DNA from: Phycisphaerales bacterium UBA1845
Lineage (GTDB): Bacteria; Planctomycetota; Phycisphaerae; UBA1845
Length of the DNA stretch: 39,689 nucleotides
Assembly (NCBI GenBank): GCA_002338715.1
Contig: DDIR01000055.1
Span: 1 to 39,689, forward strand
Reading direction: 5' to 3'
The notes under the pieces: generated by a model
What the model saw: the letters and a program-made list of their open reading frames with translations, nothing else
The model's database searches: none
What the model was told of the DNA's origin: nothing
Part shown: positions 18,801 through 26,525 of the stretch, piece by piece
How the letters are laid out: each line of letters starts with the position of its first letter
Numbering within the stretch: the stretch's first letter is position 1
Translations under genes and position numbers: made by a program

Positions 18801-19057
18801 TGAAACTCTTCGTCAATGGTTCGCTCGAAACCACAACCGCCCGAAGCGGCACATTTAACTGGAACAGCGCCTATCAACTGGTCATGGGCAACGAAACGTC
18901 CAATGATCGTGCCTGGCTGGGTAAGCTATTCAGAGTCGCCATTTACGACCGGGCCCTGTCAACGACACAAGTTGGCGACGTGTTCTCCGGAAACGCTCCA
19001 TCAACTGCCGGTCTGGAAGGGTGGGTTTACAATGCCCATTGGCAGGACATGCCCTGA
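15818..19057 (+). CDS. Giant prepilin/PilX-like protein with GATase-like and three LamG-like domains
   Basis: From the ATG at 15818 (AGGGG 7 bases upstream) the protein has 1079 residues. Residues 20-75 look like a PilX/GspK-type N-terminus: a basic RRSSRRR, the hydrophobic helix IALITVLVVTAIIATLAA, then QARQIAESGIRATLAYIN. An acidic, Asp-rich stretch (about 110-140) follows. Residues 166-370 start with KTIRVLFVVKHQG and read like a class I glutamine-amidotransferase or ThuA-like sandwich domain. Three concanavalin-A/LamG-type repeats cover about 377-607, 632-845 and 850-1060. Each has the pattern of N-terminal DF/WNLD strands, a middle VYVDG- or LYVNG-type strand and a C-terminal 'IYDRALS' strand. 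It is probably a pilus-tip or surface carbohydrate-binding protein. The cleavage glycine before the helix is missing. Confidence 0.8.
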   Translation: MRRRIEFSSEIKLATARLRRSSRRRAIALITVLVVTAIIATLAATFIASTGTTTAISRNMESHSQARQIAESGIRATLAYINANEAWRTDKSEGAWVTDASLLGGTFSVTVNDGEDENNDGVISNPAEGDGDLEDDEEDIFTITSTAKFNGTIYTARAAVTPVGTSKTIRVLFVVKHQGNLNDHEEFKKELMESWGFEVETIADTASQTEYDAAIAEADVAYIGETIYSFELDLKLKDVPIGIVNEEKLLVDEYGISSDSNCFDSTTINILDNTHEITSGLSIGPVAILTSASNLHRARGTLADGATILADESQNNEATIVAIDTGAALYNGGTATARMVYLPWGCDGFDIEFLTDEGKSIMKKSLQWASQTPSATSPVLHYDFDEQAGTTVNDRSGSVDLSLVNGNGTLTWVTDIQAGTGLYFNQDSQSGTASCKTSSTSTADTFKSLLQDSDAITVQAFVKAEGVDDSGGRMVTYSRDTGSTTRNFSLMAGYTGSSTNDDLIGRLKNGSGSETEYRQNDSWSMDEFHVLAMTADHGTNSDNVKLYVDGVLVHTSSASGGNFNSWSSEHFLLGNEATSDRPFRGTMFDVKIWDKALSGAQIYKNALELLPAADTDPQLIALYEFNEVVPDPQLIHHWNLDNTKGQVADVAGSLNGTINGASMGSTGILGNAYTFDGSNDYVEFAHSSTLMLSSGTISLWFATTTPNATMGLFSKDASNFVNGGHVHIYTEGTRIKVRLQSNNASYTLQSGTISDKTWYNVVFTFGTEGMKLYVNGTEVDSDSYTGGLDESSGGSGNTEPFVLGANTWGSSVGTVTPLQNYYSGEIDEIRIYDDALSQSQITNLYALQPIGAHGGTGTTVKDTSSFGSPLDLTITEPSDVSWISGGGLEITSSTIIASGVAATKIYNALTETDEMTLEVKFAPANITQDGPARIVSCSSGANDRNFMLGQEDYQVRQRIRTTSTGNNGTPDVASGDLLEADTTTHVVVTYDGDNVKLFVNGSLETTTARSGTFNWNSAYQLVMGNETSNDRAWLGKLFRVAIYDRALSTTQVGDVFSGNAPSTAGLEGWVYNAHWQDMP

Positions 19058-19235
19058 CGTTACCGCCCGATTCTATCGCATCCGAATCATGCTCGACCGC
19101 ACGGGACAAGGGCACCAGCCGCCAGCCTTGCGAACCTGCGCGCATTGCGTCCATTTGGCGTGACGGCTAGGATGCCCCCCGAGTTCGATTCACCCATTTT
19201 TGAACAAATCAGCCAGCGCACAGGAGATTCACGAT

Positions 19236-21101
19236 ATGGAATTGGTTCGACCGTTTTGGAGGGGCGTTGGACAGCGAAGCACATTGCTTGCAATGATGTG
19301 GCTTGGCTGTCTTGCGGTTCCAACCCTGGTTTTTGGCGCGGTCATGAAGTATTCGATCACCGCGAATTCGTATCAGGGGCATGTGAATTTCCTCGCCGCA
19401 GACGCTCAGGGTGGACGCGGATTGGGCACGCCAGGCATCGAACAGTCGGCTGACTATATCGCCAACCACTTCGCCAGCGCCGGGCTCGATCCTGCGGGCG
19501 ACAATGGCACGTTCTTTCAATCGTTTGAAGTCTCGCTCAATCCGAAGATGACCGAATCTTGCAACCTGCAGGTCACTGGAAGCGACAGCCAACCCAAGAG
19601 CGAGGCTGCCACCTATGAGATTGACTTCGTACCCTTCGCGTTTTCGGGGTCAGGCGCATTCGAAGGTGACGCCGTCTTTGCCGGCTATGGAATCGTCAAC
19701 GACGACAAAAAGCACAACGACTACGCTCATTTTGATGTCGAGGGTAAAGTGGTTTTGATGCTTCGTCACGAACCCCCGTCATGGGCAGGCAAGGACGGCG
19801 AATTCACACCGCATTCCCAATTCAACAACAAGATTTACAACGCCAAGGAACGCGGCGCGGTGGCCGTCTTGATCGTCGATCGAATCGCGGAGGGTGACAG
19901 CCCCAAACTCCAGGCGTGGCGTGGTGGGGGCAATACTGCTGACTATGGCCTTCCTGCGTTTCATGTATCGCAGGCATTCGCCGAATCACTACTCAATGCT
20001 GGCGGGGCGGGCAGCCTGCGCACGCTTCAGGATCAACTCGATGCCGGAAATCCGGCGTCCACCGATCTCAAGGGCGTCCACATCAAAGGCGATTCGGGCA
20101 TCATCCGCGAGAAGGCGATGACGCGCAACGTGCTCGGCATGTTGAAAGGCGTCGGGCCTCTTGCCAATGAAATCATCGTGATCGGTGCGCACTACGACCA
20201 TCTCGGGAAAGCCGTCCCGCGATCTGCCCGCAGCCACGACGCCGACGCGGCTGATCAAATTCCGCAGATTCATAACGGAGCAGATGACAACGCATCCGGG
20301 ACAGCCGGCGTGATCGAACTCGCCCGCAAAATGGCGTCGCAGCAACCTCTCAAACGTAGCGTCTTGTTCATGGCCTTTTCAGGCGAGGAATCTGGTCTGC
20401 TCGGCAGCAAGCACTTCGTCAACCACCCGACGATCAAGATTGAAAACATCGTTGCGATGCTCAACATGGACATGATTGGGCGATTGGCGAACGACAACAA
20501 TACGATTCAGGTCTTCGGGACCGAAGCGGCTGACGGGTTCGACGACATGCTTGAAAAACTGGCCAAGAAGCATCACTTCGAGTTGAAAGGCAGCGCGAGC
20601 GCCACCGGCCCGAGCGACCACACGTCGTTCTATCAAAAGAAGATCCCGTCGCTGCATTTCTTCAGCGGTTTGCATGAAGACTACCATCGACCCAGCGATG
20701 ATGCCGACAAGATCAACTCCGAAAAAGCGGTTCAATTCCTGGCATACATTGAAGACGTCGCCTGGACGATCATCAACGGCGACGAGCGTCCGGTCTATCA
20801 TTATGTTGCAGCCCCCGCGCAGATGGGCGGCAGTCGTTCGCGGGTTCGCATGGGCATCATGCCAAGTTACGCCGACAGCGCTGAAGGATTGGGGATCGAC
20901 GCCGTATTGAAAGACAGCCCCGCGGTGAAGGGCGGGATGAAGGATGGCGACGTCATCGTTCGTATCGCCGAAACCAAAGTGAAAAACATCTACGATTATA
21001 TGGCCGCCCTTCGCGACAAGAATCCGGGCGATGAAATTGAAGTCGATGTTCTTCGAGATGGCAAAGTCGAAACCTTGAAGATCGTCCTCGGCGGCAGTTA
21101 G
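19236..21101 (+). CDS. Secreted M28-family metallopeptidase with PA and PDZ domains
   Basis: The 621-residue protein has an N-terminal signal or anchor helix (LLAMMWLGCLAVPTLVFGA), an inserted protease-associated region (about 130-260) and an M28 zinc-peptidase core. Zinc and catalytic residues are visible: AHYDHLG (about 317), NGADDNASG (about 347), SGEESGLLGS (about 383), NMDMIGR (about 409) and the final His in EDYHRPSDD (about 482). A PDZ domain (about 537-620) with ADSAEGLGIDAV and KGGMKDGDVIV closes the protein. M28 enzymes are aminopeptidases or carboxypeptidases. The start at 19236 has AGGAG 9 bases upstream; the ATG at 19200 would add 12 polar residues before the signal. Confidence 0.92.
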   Translation: MELVRPFWRGVGQRSTLLAMMWLGCLAVPTLVFGAVMKYSITANSYQGHVNFLAADAQGGRGLGTPGIEQSADYIANHFASAGLDPAGDNGTFFQSFEVSLNPKMTESCNLQVTGSDSQPKSEAATYEIDFVPFAFSGSGAFEGDAVFAGYGIVNDDKKHNDYAHFDVEGKVVLMLRHEPPSWAGKDGEFTPHSQFNNKIYNAKERGAVAVLIVDRIAEGDSPKLQAWRGGGNTADYGLPAFHVSQAFAESLLNAGGAGSLRTLQDQLDAGNPASTDLKGVHIKGDSGIIREKAMTRNVLGMLKGVGPLANEIIVIGAHYDHLGKAVPRSARSHDADAADQIPQIHNGADDNASGTAGVIELARKMASQQPLKRSVLFMAFSGEESGLLGSKHFVNHPTIKIENIVAMLNMDMIGRLANDNNTIQVFGTEAADGFDDMLEKLAKKHHFELKGSASATGPSDHTSFYQKKIPSLHFFSGLHEDYHRPSDDADKINSEKAVQFLAYIEDVAWTIINGDERPVYHYVAAPAQMGGSRSRVRMGIMPSYADSAEGLGIDAVLKDSPAVKGGMKDGDVIVRIAETKVKNIYDYMAALRDKNPGDEIEVDVLRDGKVETLKIVLGGS

Positions 21102-21123
21102 AGCAAAGGTTCTTCAAAAGGTA

Positions 21124-21531
21124 TTGCAAGCCGTGACCAACGCTCAAAAATCTGAAGTTCAGATTCGCGTCCGCTACGCTGAATGCGACGCCATGGGCCT
21201 GCTGCATCATGCGAAATACTTTGAATACCTGGAGGTATCGCGTACCGAGTTGTTGCGCTCATCCGGTATCAGCTATCGCGAAATGGAAGAGCAGGGGTTT
21301 TTCTTTGTTGTCGCGAAGATCGGCATCCGTTATCGCGCCCCAATCCGATACGACGATGTTGTGACGATCCACACCGAAGTCGAGCGGATCACGCGGACGC
21401 GGGTGGATCACAGTTACAAAATCATCAACAATGGAATCCTTTCGACGGAGGCCACTTCAACGTTGGCGTGCGTGGATCGAAACGGCAAGCCGATCCTGAT
21501 GCCCGAATCGTTGTGGACCGAAGAGAATTGA
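21124..21531 (+). CDS. YbgC/FadM-type hotdog acyl-CoA thioesterase
   Basis: This 135-residue protein is a single hotdog (4HBT) domain. The family segment RYAECDAMGLLHHAKYFEYLE carries the catalytic Asp, and IRYRAPIRYDDVVTIHTEVE forms the following strands. Such enzymes hydrolyse acyl-CoA or acyl-ACP thioesters. The start is a TTG at 21124 with AAAGG just upstream; a GTG at 21133 is an alternative and would shorten the product by three residues. It lies 22 bases after the peptidase gene and about 65 bases before purA, all on one strand. Confidence 0.87.
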   Translation: MQAVTNAQKSEVQIRVRYAECDAMGLLHHAKYFEYLEVSRTELLRSSGISYREMEEQGFFFVVAKIGIRYRAPIRYDDVVTIHTEVERITRTRVDHSYKIINNGILSTEATSTLACVDRNGKPILMPESLWTEEN

Positions 21532-21596
21532 GTTTTGCCCACACGGGCATTGAACAAATGTGTTTCAACTGAAACCGAGACTGAGCGAGAACAAGG

Positions 21597-22943
21597 ATGT
21601 CCAGCGCAGCCAGTCAATCAAATACAACCATCTCCAACAATGAATCCCGTCATTCCTGCGTCGTCGGTATGGGATGGGGCGATGAAGGCAAGGGCAAGAT
21701 TGTCGACCTGCTCGCACGCGAATTCGACGTGGTCGTTCGTTTTAATGGCGGAGCGAATGCAGGCCACACCGTGCGCATCGGCGATGAGTCCTTCGCCTTG
21801 CATCTACTGCCATCGGGTGTGTTGCGTGAAAAAGCTGTCAGCGTGATTGGTCCCGGTGTCGTGGTCGACCCCGTCGCGCTGGTTGAAGAAATCGAAGGCC
21901 TGCAATCACGGGGGATCGACTTGACCGGTCGGCTGCTTGTCAGTGATCGAGCCCATCTGGTGATGCCTTACCACAAGCTTGAAGACCGCCTGCGCGATTC
22001 CGGTACGCAGGGTCAGAAGATCGGCACGACAGCCAAGGGAATCGGTCCCTGCTATGCTGAAAAGATGTTGCGATCGTCCGCATTTCGCATGATCGATTTG
22101 GTTCACCTTGATCGTCAAGCCGAACGTTTAAAAGCCGTCTGCGAACGCAAGCGGTCGACCCTCATGGCGATGGGGGCTGATGATGCGAGCCTCAATGACG
22201 GTGCGATCGAATTCGAAGCGATTCTTTCAACCCTTAAGTCGACGCAGCCCAAGCTCTTGAAATTCGTCGCGGATACAACCGCGTGGTTGGATGACGCGGT
22301 TTCCAGCGGGCGACAGTTGTTGTTTGAAAGTGCCAACGGCATGCTGCTCGACATCGATCATGGAACGTTTCCATACGTCACCGCGAGCCATACAGGTCTT
22401 AATGGCGTCTCTGCGGGCGCGGGCGTGTCGCCGCACCTGGTGCGACGCTGCGTCGGAGTCTCAAAGGCATACGCCACTCGGGTCGGCAATGGACCATTTC
22501 CATCAGAGTTGCAGGACGAACGAGGTGATCGGATTCGCGAGGTGGGGCGGGAGTACGGCACAACGACAGGGCGGCCTCGCCGTTGCGGATGGCTTGATGC
22601 GGTGTCCCTGCGCCAGACGAAGTTGCTTGGCGGCGTGACAGAAATCGCGATGATGCATATGGACACGCTCAGCGGCATGGACGAAGTGGGGATCTGCACG
22701 GGCTATCGCCTACGGGGCGAGTCGCTCCGGTCGATCCCTGCCGATTCGGAGGATTATGCGGCTGTCGAGCCCGAATTCGAGATGTTGCCGGGTTGGCGCG
22801 CGGACATCAGCCGGGTCACGCAATTCGAGGCGCTGCCCGCAGAAGCCCAAAATTATATCGGGCGGGTTGAAGCCCTGGTCGGTGCCCCCATCAGCATGGT
22901 CAGCGTCGGCCCCGAACGAAATCAGACGATTCATCGTATTTGA
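21597..22943 (+). CDS. purA: Adenylosuccinate synthetase, divergent
   Basis: The 448-residue protein matches PurA along its whole length: WGDEGKGKIVDLL, GGANAGHT, KIGTTAKGIGP, LLDIDHGTFPYVT, TTTGRPRRCGWLDAV and the C-terminal YIGRVEALVGAPI. PurA joins IMP and aspartate using GTP, the first committed step to AMP. Several normally conserved positions differ from the E. coli enzyme. The Gln before WGDEGKG is Gly. The IMP-contacting EGAQG reads ESANG. The guanine-recognition TKLD reads MHMD. Catalytic Asp and His positions appear intact, so the enzyme is probably active but belongs to an unusual clade. uppS follows after 7 bases. Confidence 0.93.
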   Translation: MSSAASQSNTTISNNESRHSCVVGMGWGDEGKGKIVDLLAREFDVVVRFNGGANAGHTVRIGDESFALHLLPSGVLREKAVSVIGPGVVVDPVALVEEIEGLQSRGIDLTGRLLVSDRAHLVMPYHKLEDRLRDSGTQGQKIGTTAKGIGPCYAEKMLRSSAFRMIDLVHLDRQAERLKAVCERKRSTLMAMGADDASLNDGAIEFEAILSTLKSTQPKLLKFVADTTAWLDDAVSSGRQLLFESANGMLLDIDHGTFPYVTASHTGLNGVSAGAGVSPHLVRRCVGVSKAYATRVGNGPFPSELQDERGDRIREVGREYGTTTGRPRRCGWLDAVSLRQTKLLGGVTEIAMMHMDTLSGMDEVGICTGYRLRGESLRSIPADSEDYAAVEPEFEMLPGWRADISRVTQFEALPAEAQNYIGRVEALVGAPISMVSVGPERNQTIHRI

Positions 22944-22950
22944 TATCATC

Positions 22951-23712
22951 ATGGGAACTCATCCAGAACCACTGGATCCAATGGAAGCGATCGGCGTTGA
23001 TCGATCGCAGCTTCCGCGTCATATCGCCATCATCATGGATGGCAATGGGCGTTGGGCTCAATCGCGCGGACTGCCCAGAATTCGCGGGCACGAAGAGGGT
23101 GCGAAATCGGTTCGCAAGATTGTCACCCGCTGCGCCCGCCTCGGTGTCGAAGTGCTGACCCTGTACAGCTTCAGCCATGAAAACTGGAATCGCCCGAAGG
23201 AAGAAGTTGATTTTCTGATGGAGCTTTACAGCCAATATCTCATTTCCGAACGAAGCGAAATCGTCGACAACAACGTTCAATTCGTGCACCTCGGCAGCCG
23301 CGAAGGTTTGCCAGACAACGTCCTCACCCAGATGGACATCACCAAGGAGGCGTCCAGCCAGAACACCGGATTGAAGCTGTGTCTGGCTTTGAACTACGGT
23401 TCGCGCCGCGAAATCATCCAAGCCGTAAAGACCATTGCCGCCGAAGTGAAGGACGGGGCCATCGAGGTCGGCGACATCGACGAGGACACTGTTTCAAACG
23501 CATTGTACTCCCGCGGACTGCCGGACCCCGACCTCTTGATCCGCACAGCCGGCGAAAGGCGGATCAGCAACTTCCTCCTCTGGCAGATCAGTTACGCTGA
23601 GATTTTTGTGTCCGAGGTTCAATGGCCCGATTTCGATGCTGATCATTTGGACGCCGCGATTCGCGATTTTGCTGGGCGCGAACGGCGTTTTGGGGCACTC
23701 CAGTCCATTTGA
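22951..23712 (+). CDS. uppS: Isoprenyl transferase (undecaprenyl diphosphate synthase-like)
   Basis: The 253-residue product contains all UppS landmarks: HIAIIMDGNGRWAQ with the catalytic Asp, GHEEGAKSV, YSFSHENWNRPKEEV, LALNYGSRREII and RTAGERRISNFLLWQ. It condenses isopentenyl diphosphate on farnesyl diphosphate in cis to make the C55 lipid carrier for cell-wall and polysaccharide precursors. The ATG at 22951 follows the purA stop by 7 bases and lacks an obvious ribosome-binding site, so it may be translationally coupled. An ATG at 22981 is also possible and would fit the family N-terminus. The usual cdsA neighbour is absent. Confidence 0.95.
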   Translation: MGTHPEPLDPMEAIGVDRSQLPRHIAIIMDGNGRWAQSRGLPRIRGHEEGAKSVRKIVTRCARLGVEVLTLYSFSHENWNRPKEEVDFLMELYSQYLISERSEIVDNNVQFVHLGSREGLPDNVLTQMDITKEASSQNTGLKLCLALNYGSRREIIQAVKTIAAEVKDGAIEVGDIDEDTVSNALYSRGLPDPDLLIRTAGERRISNFLLWQISYAEIFVSEVQWPDFDADHLDAAIRDFAGRERRFGALQSI

Positions 23713-24110
23713 GCATTTTCATTCCTTCGGTTTTTTCCGATCCTTCCGGTGCCCCAATGCCCGATGTCGCGCAAATTGTTCGTTAGAATTCGTACAACCC
23801 CCTTTCTGTTTTATTTTTTGAACTGTATCCTTTAGTTGGAATAGAAGAAGTTGGCGGCCGGATAAGGACGTTGCGCCCTTGGGCGCAGGAGGAGGACCGG
23901 TAGCGACTTGGCTTAAAGTCCCATGCGTTGTGCTTGCGTGGTTTGGTCGGCGAACGTTCGCGCACAAATCCGGGGGTATATCTTCCCCTGATCTGCTCCT
24001 CGAAATAGTTCAAGCGGATGCGTTTCAGTCAGCCATCGGTGACATTCGGTGCGGCTGGTTCTGTACGCGAATTGTGTAGCAAATTGCATTCGAATCGGGA
24101 TATCACAGGA
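23713..24110. other. 398-base intergenic region with a palindrome
   Basis: No gene is visible. Positions 23872-23887 form a perfect 7-base inverted repeat around TT (TGCGCCC/GGGCGCA). It has no T run and so is not a classical terminator; it could be a protein-binding site or part of a leader. T-rich stretches at 23720-23740 and 23800-23820 may help end the uppS transcript. Confidence 0.4.
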
Positions 24111-26042
24111 ATGTGCCGTCGGGTAATGATGTCGATTCTGCTGTCTGTTGGCGTGCTGGGCGGCGCGGCGACGGCATTGCAGGCTGAAGCGACGACCGGC
24201 AACGGGGAAATGGGCGCGGATCCGCAGAATGCCCCCGATGTGTCGTCCGGACCGACCGTGGTCGATCAATCTCCAGTCATTTATCCTTTTCCGATTGATT
24301 CAGATCGTCCACTTGCATGGTGGAATGTCCTGATTCTGGTGAATCAAGACAGCCCGGCGGGCCTTGAAATCGTCAAGATGTATCGGCAGTTTCATCCTCA
24401 AATCAAGGACCAACAGGTCCTTCACCTTTCCGGGTTGGCGGACAGCGCGTCACCCACGTCGACTCCGTCCGATGAAATCATCTCCCGCGCAGATTTTGAA
24501 ACGTTAATTGCTCAGCCGACCAGGGATTATCTGACATCGTTGGGGATCGAAAACAGAACCTACATCATCATCACGACGGCTGGCATGCCATATCGAATTG
24601 AAGATACCGATCCGGGCTTTGCCAACGTCATAAAGCCAGCGGCTTCCGATGCCATCCTTGCCGTCAGCAACCGCAACGCCATCAATGCAGCGTCGGTGGA
24701 ATCGGAGTTGTCGGTCTTGTTTCAAATCGATCCGGCGCTCGCTGACGGTGTGCGGGCACCGATCGAGGGGCGGCTCGTTAATCCCTATCAAGGTTATCGC
24801 AGCAGCATCAAGAAATGGGCCCTCGACCGTGAAATTCTGGACAAGCGACTGCAGTTTCGCTGGGCAAACATGTGGCGCATTTTCAAGAGCGCTCTGATGG
24901 AAGGGGAGTTTAACGGTGATGGTTACGCCGCTTTCGATCGCCGCATGAGTCCAGCCGACATTTATCTTGTCTCGCGGCTCGACGGACCGCGCAATGAAGG
25001 TGAGTACCCGGTCCATGCGGTGTACAACATGCTGTTGCGATCGGCCATGGTTGGAAACCCGAATCACCCTGATTTTGTAGGGCTAAATGGCACCGACAGC
25101 ATCATTGTGTTTGATCATTCACCGTCTCCGCCAGCGCCGAGCGTATTTGCGTTTTCGCAGGTGCTGAACATGCCACCGCAGTTTCAGATTCTCGATTACG
25201 AAACGCATCCGATTCCACCCGGTGGCGAAGATTATGGCACGCAGTTTACGACGGCCAATCATTTCTTTCGCGCGCACGAATGGGTGACGGGTTCGCCGGC
25301 AACATCTGGCGCAACGGGGAAAGTGCCAGCCGCAATGACACTTGGCGGCATTAGTTTTTGGGACGACACGCCAACGATTCTAAACGGCGCATTGATCGAG
25401 GATGACCAAGCGATCATCGCGCTTCAGGGATATGGCCGCAATGGTGGCGATGGTCGACCGGCAGACTACTTGCTGTCGAGCGGCCCGAACGGTAAACCGC
25501 TTTTTCGCTGCTGCCCCGGCGCAATTTTTTCATCGCTTGAAAGCTTCAATGGCGTGACGATGTTCTTAAACCCATCGACGGGACAAGCGAAGATTTGCGA
25601 GTTCATCGAAATGGGTGGAACCGGTGCAGTTGGGCATTCATTCGAACCGGAAGTGGGCGCAACGATTCAAGGTGAGTTTCTCATCTCAAATTATTTACGC
25701 GATGATGATGGTGACGGCGTGTCTGATCTGACCATGATTGAGTCGATCTATTCCGCGATTCCGTTTTTGAGTTGGACGGAAGTCGTGCTTGGCGATCCGC
25801 TCACCCGCGTCCACGAAGGCCCAGGCGCTCAGGTCAAGATCGCCCCACGCCCCGGAGACGCAGATCGGGATGATTATGTGGGATTCTCCGATATCCTGTT
25901 CGTTTTGACTCATTTTGATTCGGTGCTGGCTGAGCCGGCATATTCGGTGTTGGCTGATGTGACCGAAGATGGCCGCGTGGACGGCGATGATATCAACCTG
26001 ATTTTGTCAAATTACAATGAAGACTATTCCGATTTGGACTGA
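24111..26042 (+). CDS. TIGR03790-family secreted protein with C-terminal dockerin-like domain
   Basis: The 643-residue protein has a signal peptide (CRRVMMSILLSVGVLGGAATALQAEA). The body is of the TIGR03790 type: WWNVLILVNQDSPAGLEIVKMYRQ at the start, YIIITTAGMPYRI, an internal DIYLVSRLDGP, and MGGTGAVGHSFEPEV near the end. That family is common in bacteria with PEP-CTERM systems but has no known activity. Residues 580-642 contain two EF-hand-like calcium loops (DADRDDYVGFSDI and DVTEDGRVDGDDI) forming a type I dockerin-like module, usually used for cohesin binding or surface attachment. The start is uncertain among 24111, 24126 and 24129; 24111 keeps the basic n-region of the signal peptide. 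Confidence 0.8.
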   Translation: MCRRVMMSILLSVGVLGGAATALQAEATTGNGEMGADPQNAPDVSSGPTVVDQSPVIYPFPIDSDRPLAWWNVLILVNQDSPAGLEIVKMYRQFHPQIKDQQVLHLSGLADSASPTSTPSDEIISRADFETLIAQPTRDYLTSLGIENRTYIIITTAGMPYRIEDTDPGFANVIKPAASDAILAVSNRNAINAASVESELSVLFQIDPALADGVRAPIEGRLVNPYQGYRSSIKKWALDREILDKRLQFRWANMWRIFKSALMEGEFNGDGYAAFDRRMSPADIYLVSRLDGPRNEGEYPVHAVYNMLLRSAMVGNPNHPDFVGLNGTDSIIVFDHSPSPPAPSVFAFSQVLNMPPQFQILDYETHPIPPGGEDYGTQFTTANHFFRAHEWVTGSPATSGATGKVPAAMTLGGISFWDDTPTILNGALIEDDQAIIALQGYGRNGGDGRPADYLLSSGPNGKPLFRCCPGAIFSSLESFNGVTMFLNPSTGQAKICEFIEMGGTGAVGHSFEPEVGATIQGEFLISNYLRDDDGDGVSDLTMIESIYSAIPFLSWTEVVLGDPLTRVHEGPGAQVKIAPRPGDADRDDYVGFSDILFVLTHFDSVLAEPAYSVLADVTEDGRVDGDDINLILSNYNEDYSDLD

Positions 26043-26168
26043 TTGTTCCGGTCGTAGGGATTGCTGTAAGTCATTAATTTATGAGAAGTTGCATGGAATT
26101 ATCGGACGATCAGGCTGGCGGTTTGGGGTGAGGGACACAAAAAAGAAGTTTTAGGCTCGATTTTGTGA

Positions 26169-26198
26169 TTGACGGGCTTGAAGCGGTTTTGATAGGAT
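26169..26198 (+). promoter_or_regulatory. Promoter for the small RNA candidate
   Basis: TTGACG (26169-26174) and TAGGAT (26193-26198) are 18 bases apart, a good sigma70 match. Transcription would begin near 26205, just upstream of the paired region described in the ncRNA entry. Confidence 0.55.
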
Positions 26199-26204
26199 GC
26201 ACGT

Positions 26205-26325
26205 GTATATCTAAGTTCGCCAGCGTCCTGGGGAGGAACGCGGCGGAAGGAAAGCCGAGGAAGATAGCGTTTCAAGGCTTTATCGAGAGAGAGCGAGGCG
26301 CTTGCGCCTTGGCTCTTTTTTTGTT
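26205..26325 (+). ncRNA. Candidate ~120-nt structured small RNA or terminated leader
   Basis: Between the promoter and a strong terminator lies a short segment without an open frame but with three possible stems. The first is a long stem: TTCGCC (26216-26221) with GGCGGA (26242-26247), continued by GCGTCCT (26223-26229) with AGGAACGC (26234-26241) around a GGGG loop, one base bulged. The second pairs AAAGCC (26251-26256) with GGCTTT (26276-26281). The third is the terminator hairpin. I compared it by eye with SRP RNA, RNase P RNA, tmRNA and GEMM riboswitches and found no match. It could act as a trans small RNA or as an attenuator for the PEP-CTERM gene 200 bases downstream. Confidence 0.5.
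26291..26323 (+). terminator. Intrinsic terminator of the small RNA candidate
   Basis: GAGC (26291-26294) pairs with GCTC (26312-26315) and AGGCG (26296-26300) with CGCCT (26305-26309) around a CTTG loop. A run of seven T, broken only by the end of the stem, follows. Confidence 0.85.
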
Positions 26326-26457
26326 GGATATTTGATCGGGATGTACTGACGTTGAGTTGTGTTGTTGAGAGCGTGAAGTACTAAGGCCGAACGAATAGGC
26401 CGGGCCCGTTAAGACGAGACGTGGAAGGAAGAACTCAGGTACCTCGCTGTAGGTTAA

Positions 26458-26487
26458 AGCTCGCAAGTCGATCAACTTGATCGAGCT
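26458..26487 (+). promoter_or_regulatory. Inverted repeat in the leader of the first PEP-CTERM gene
   Basis: GATCAA (26470-26475) pairs with TTGATC (26477-26482) and AGCTC (26458-26462) with GAGCT (26483-26487), giving a bulged hairpin about 25 bases before the AGGAGG at 26511. It could affect translation or be an operator. No T run follows, so it is not a terminator. Confidence 0.4.
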
Positions 26488-26525
26488 CTTGAGGGGGACC
26501 GCAAGGAAGCAGGAGGACGCGAAGC

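Noticed and set aside
23872..23887. Palindrome as a terminator of uppS
   Set aside because: There is no T run after the stem and the loop is only two bases, so it is better treated as a possible binding site.
26205..26325. SRP RNA or RNase P RNA identity for the small RNA candidate
   Set aside because: GGAAGGAAAGCC superficially resembles the SRP tetraloop region, but the flanking AGCAG and the symmetric loop are absent. RNase P core motifs are absent as well.
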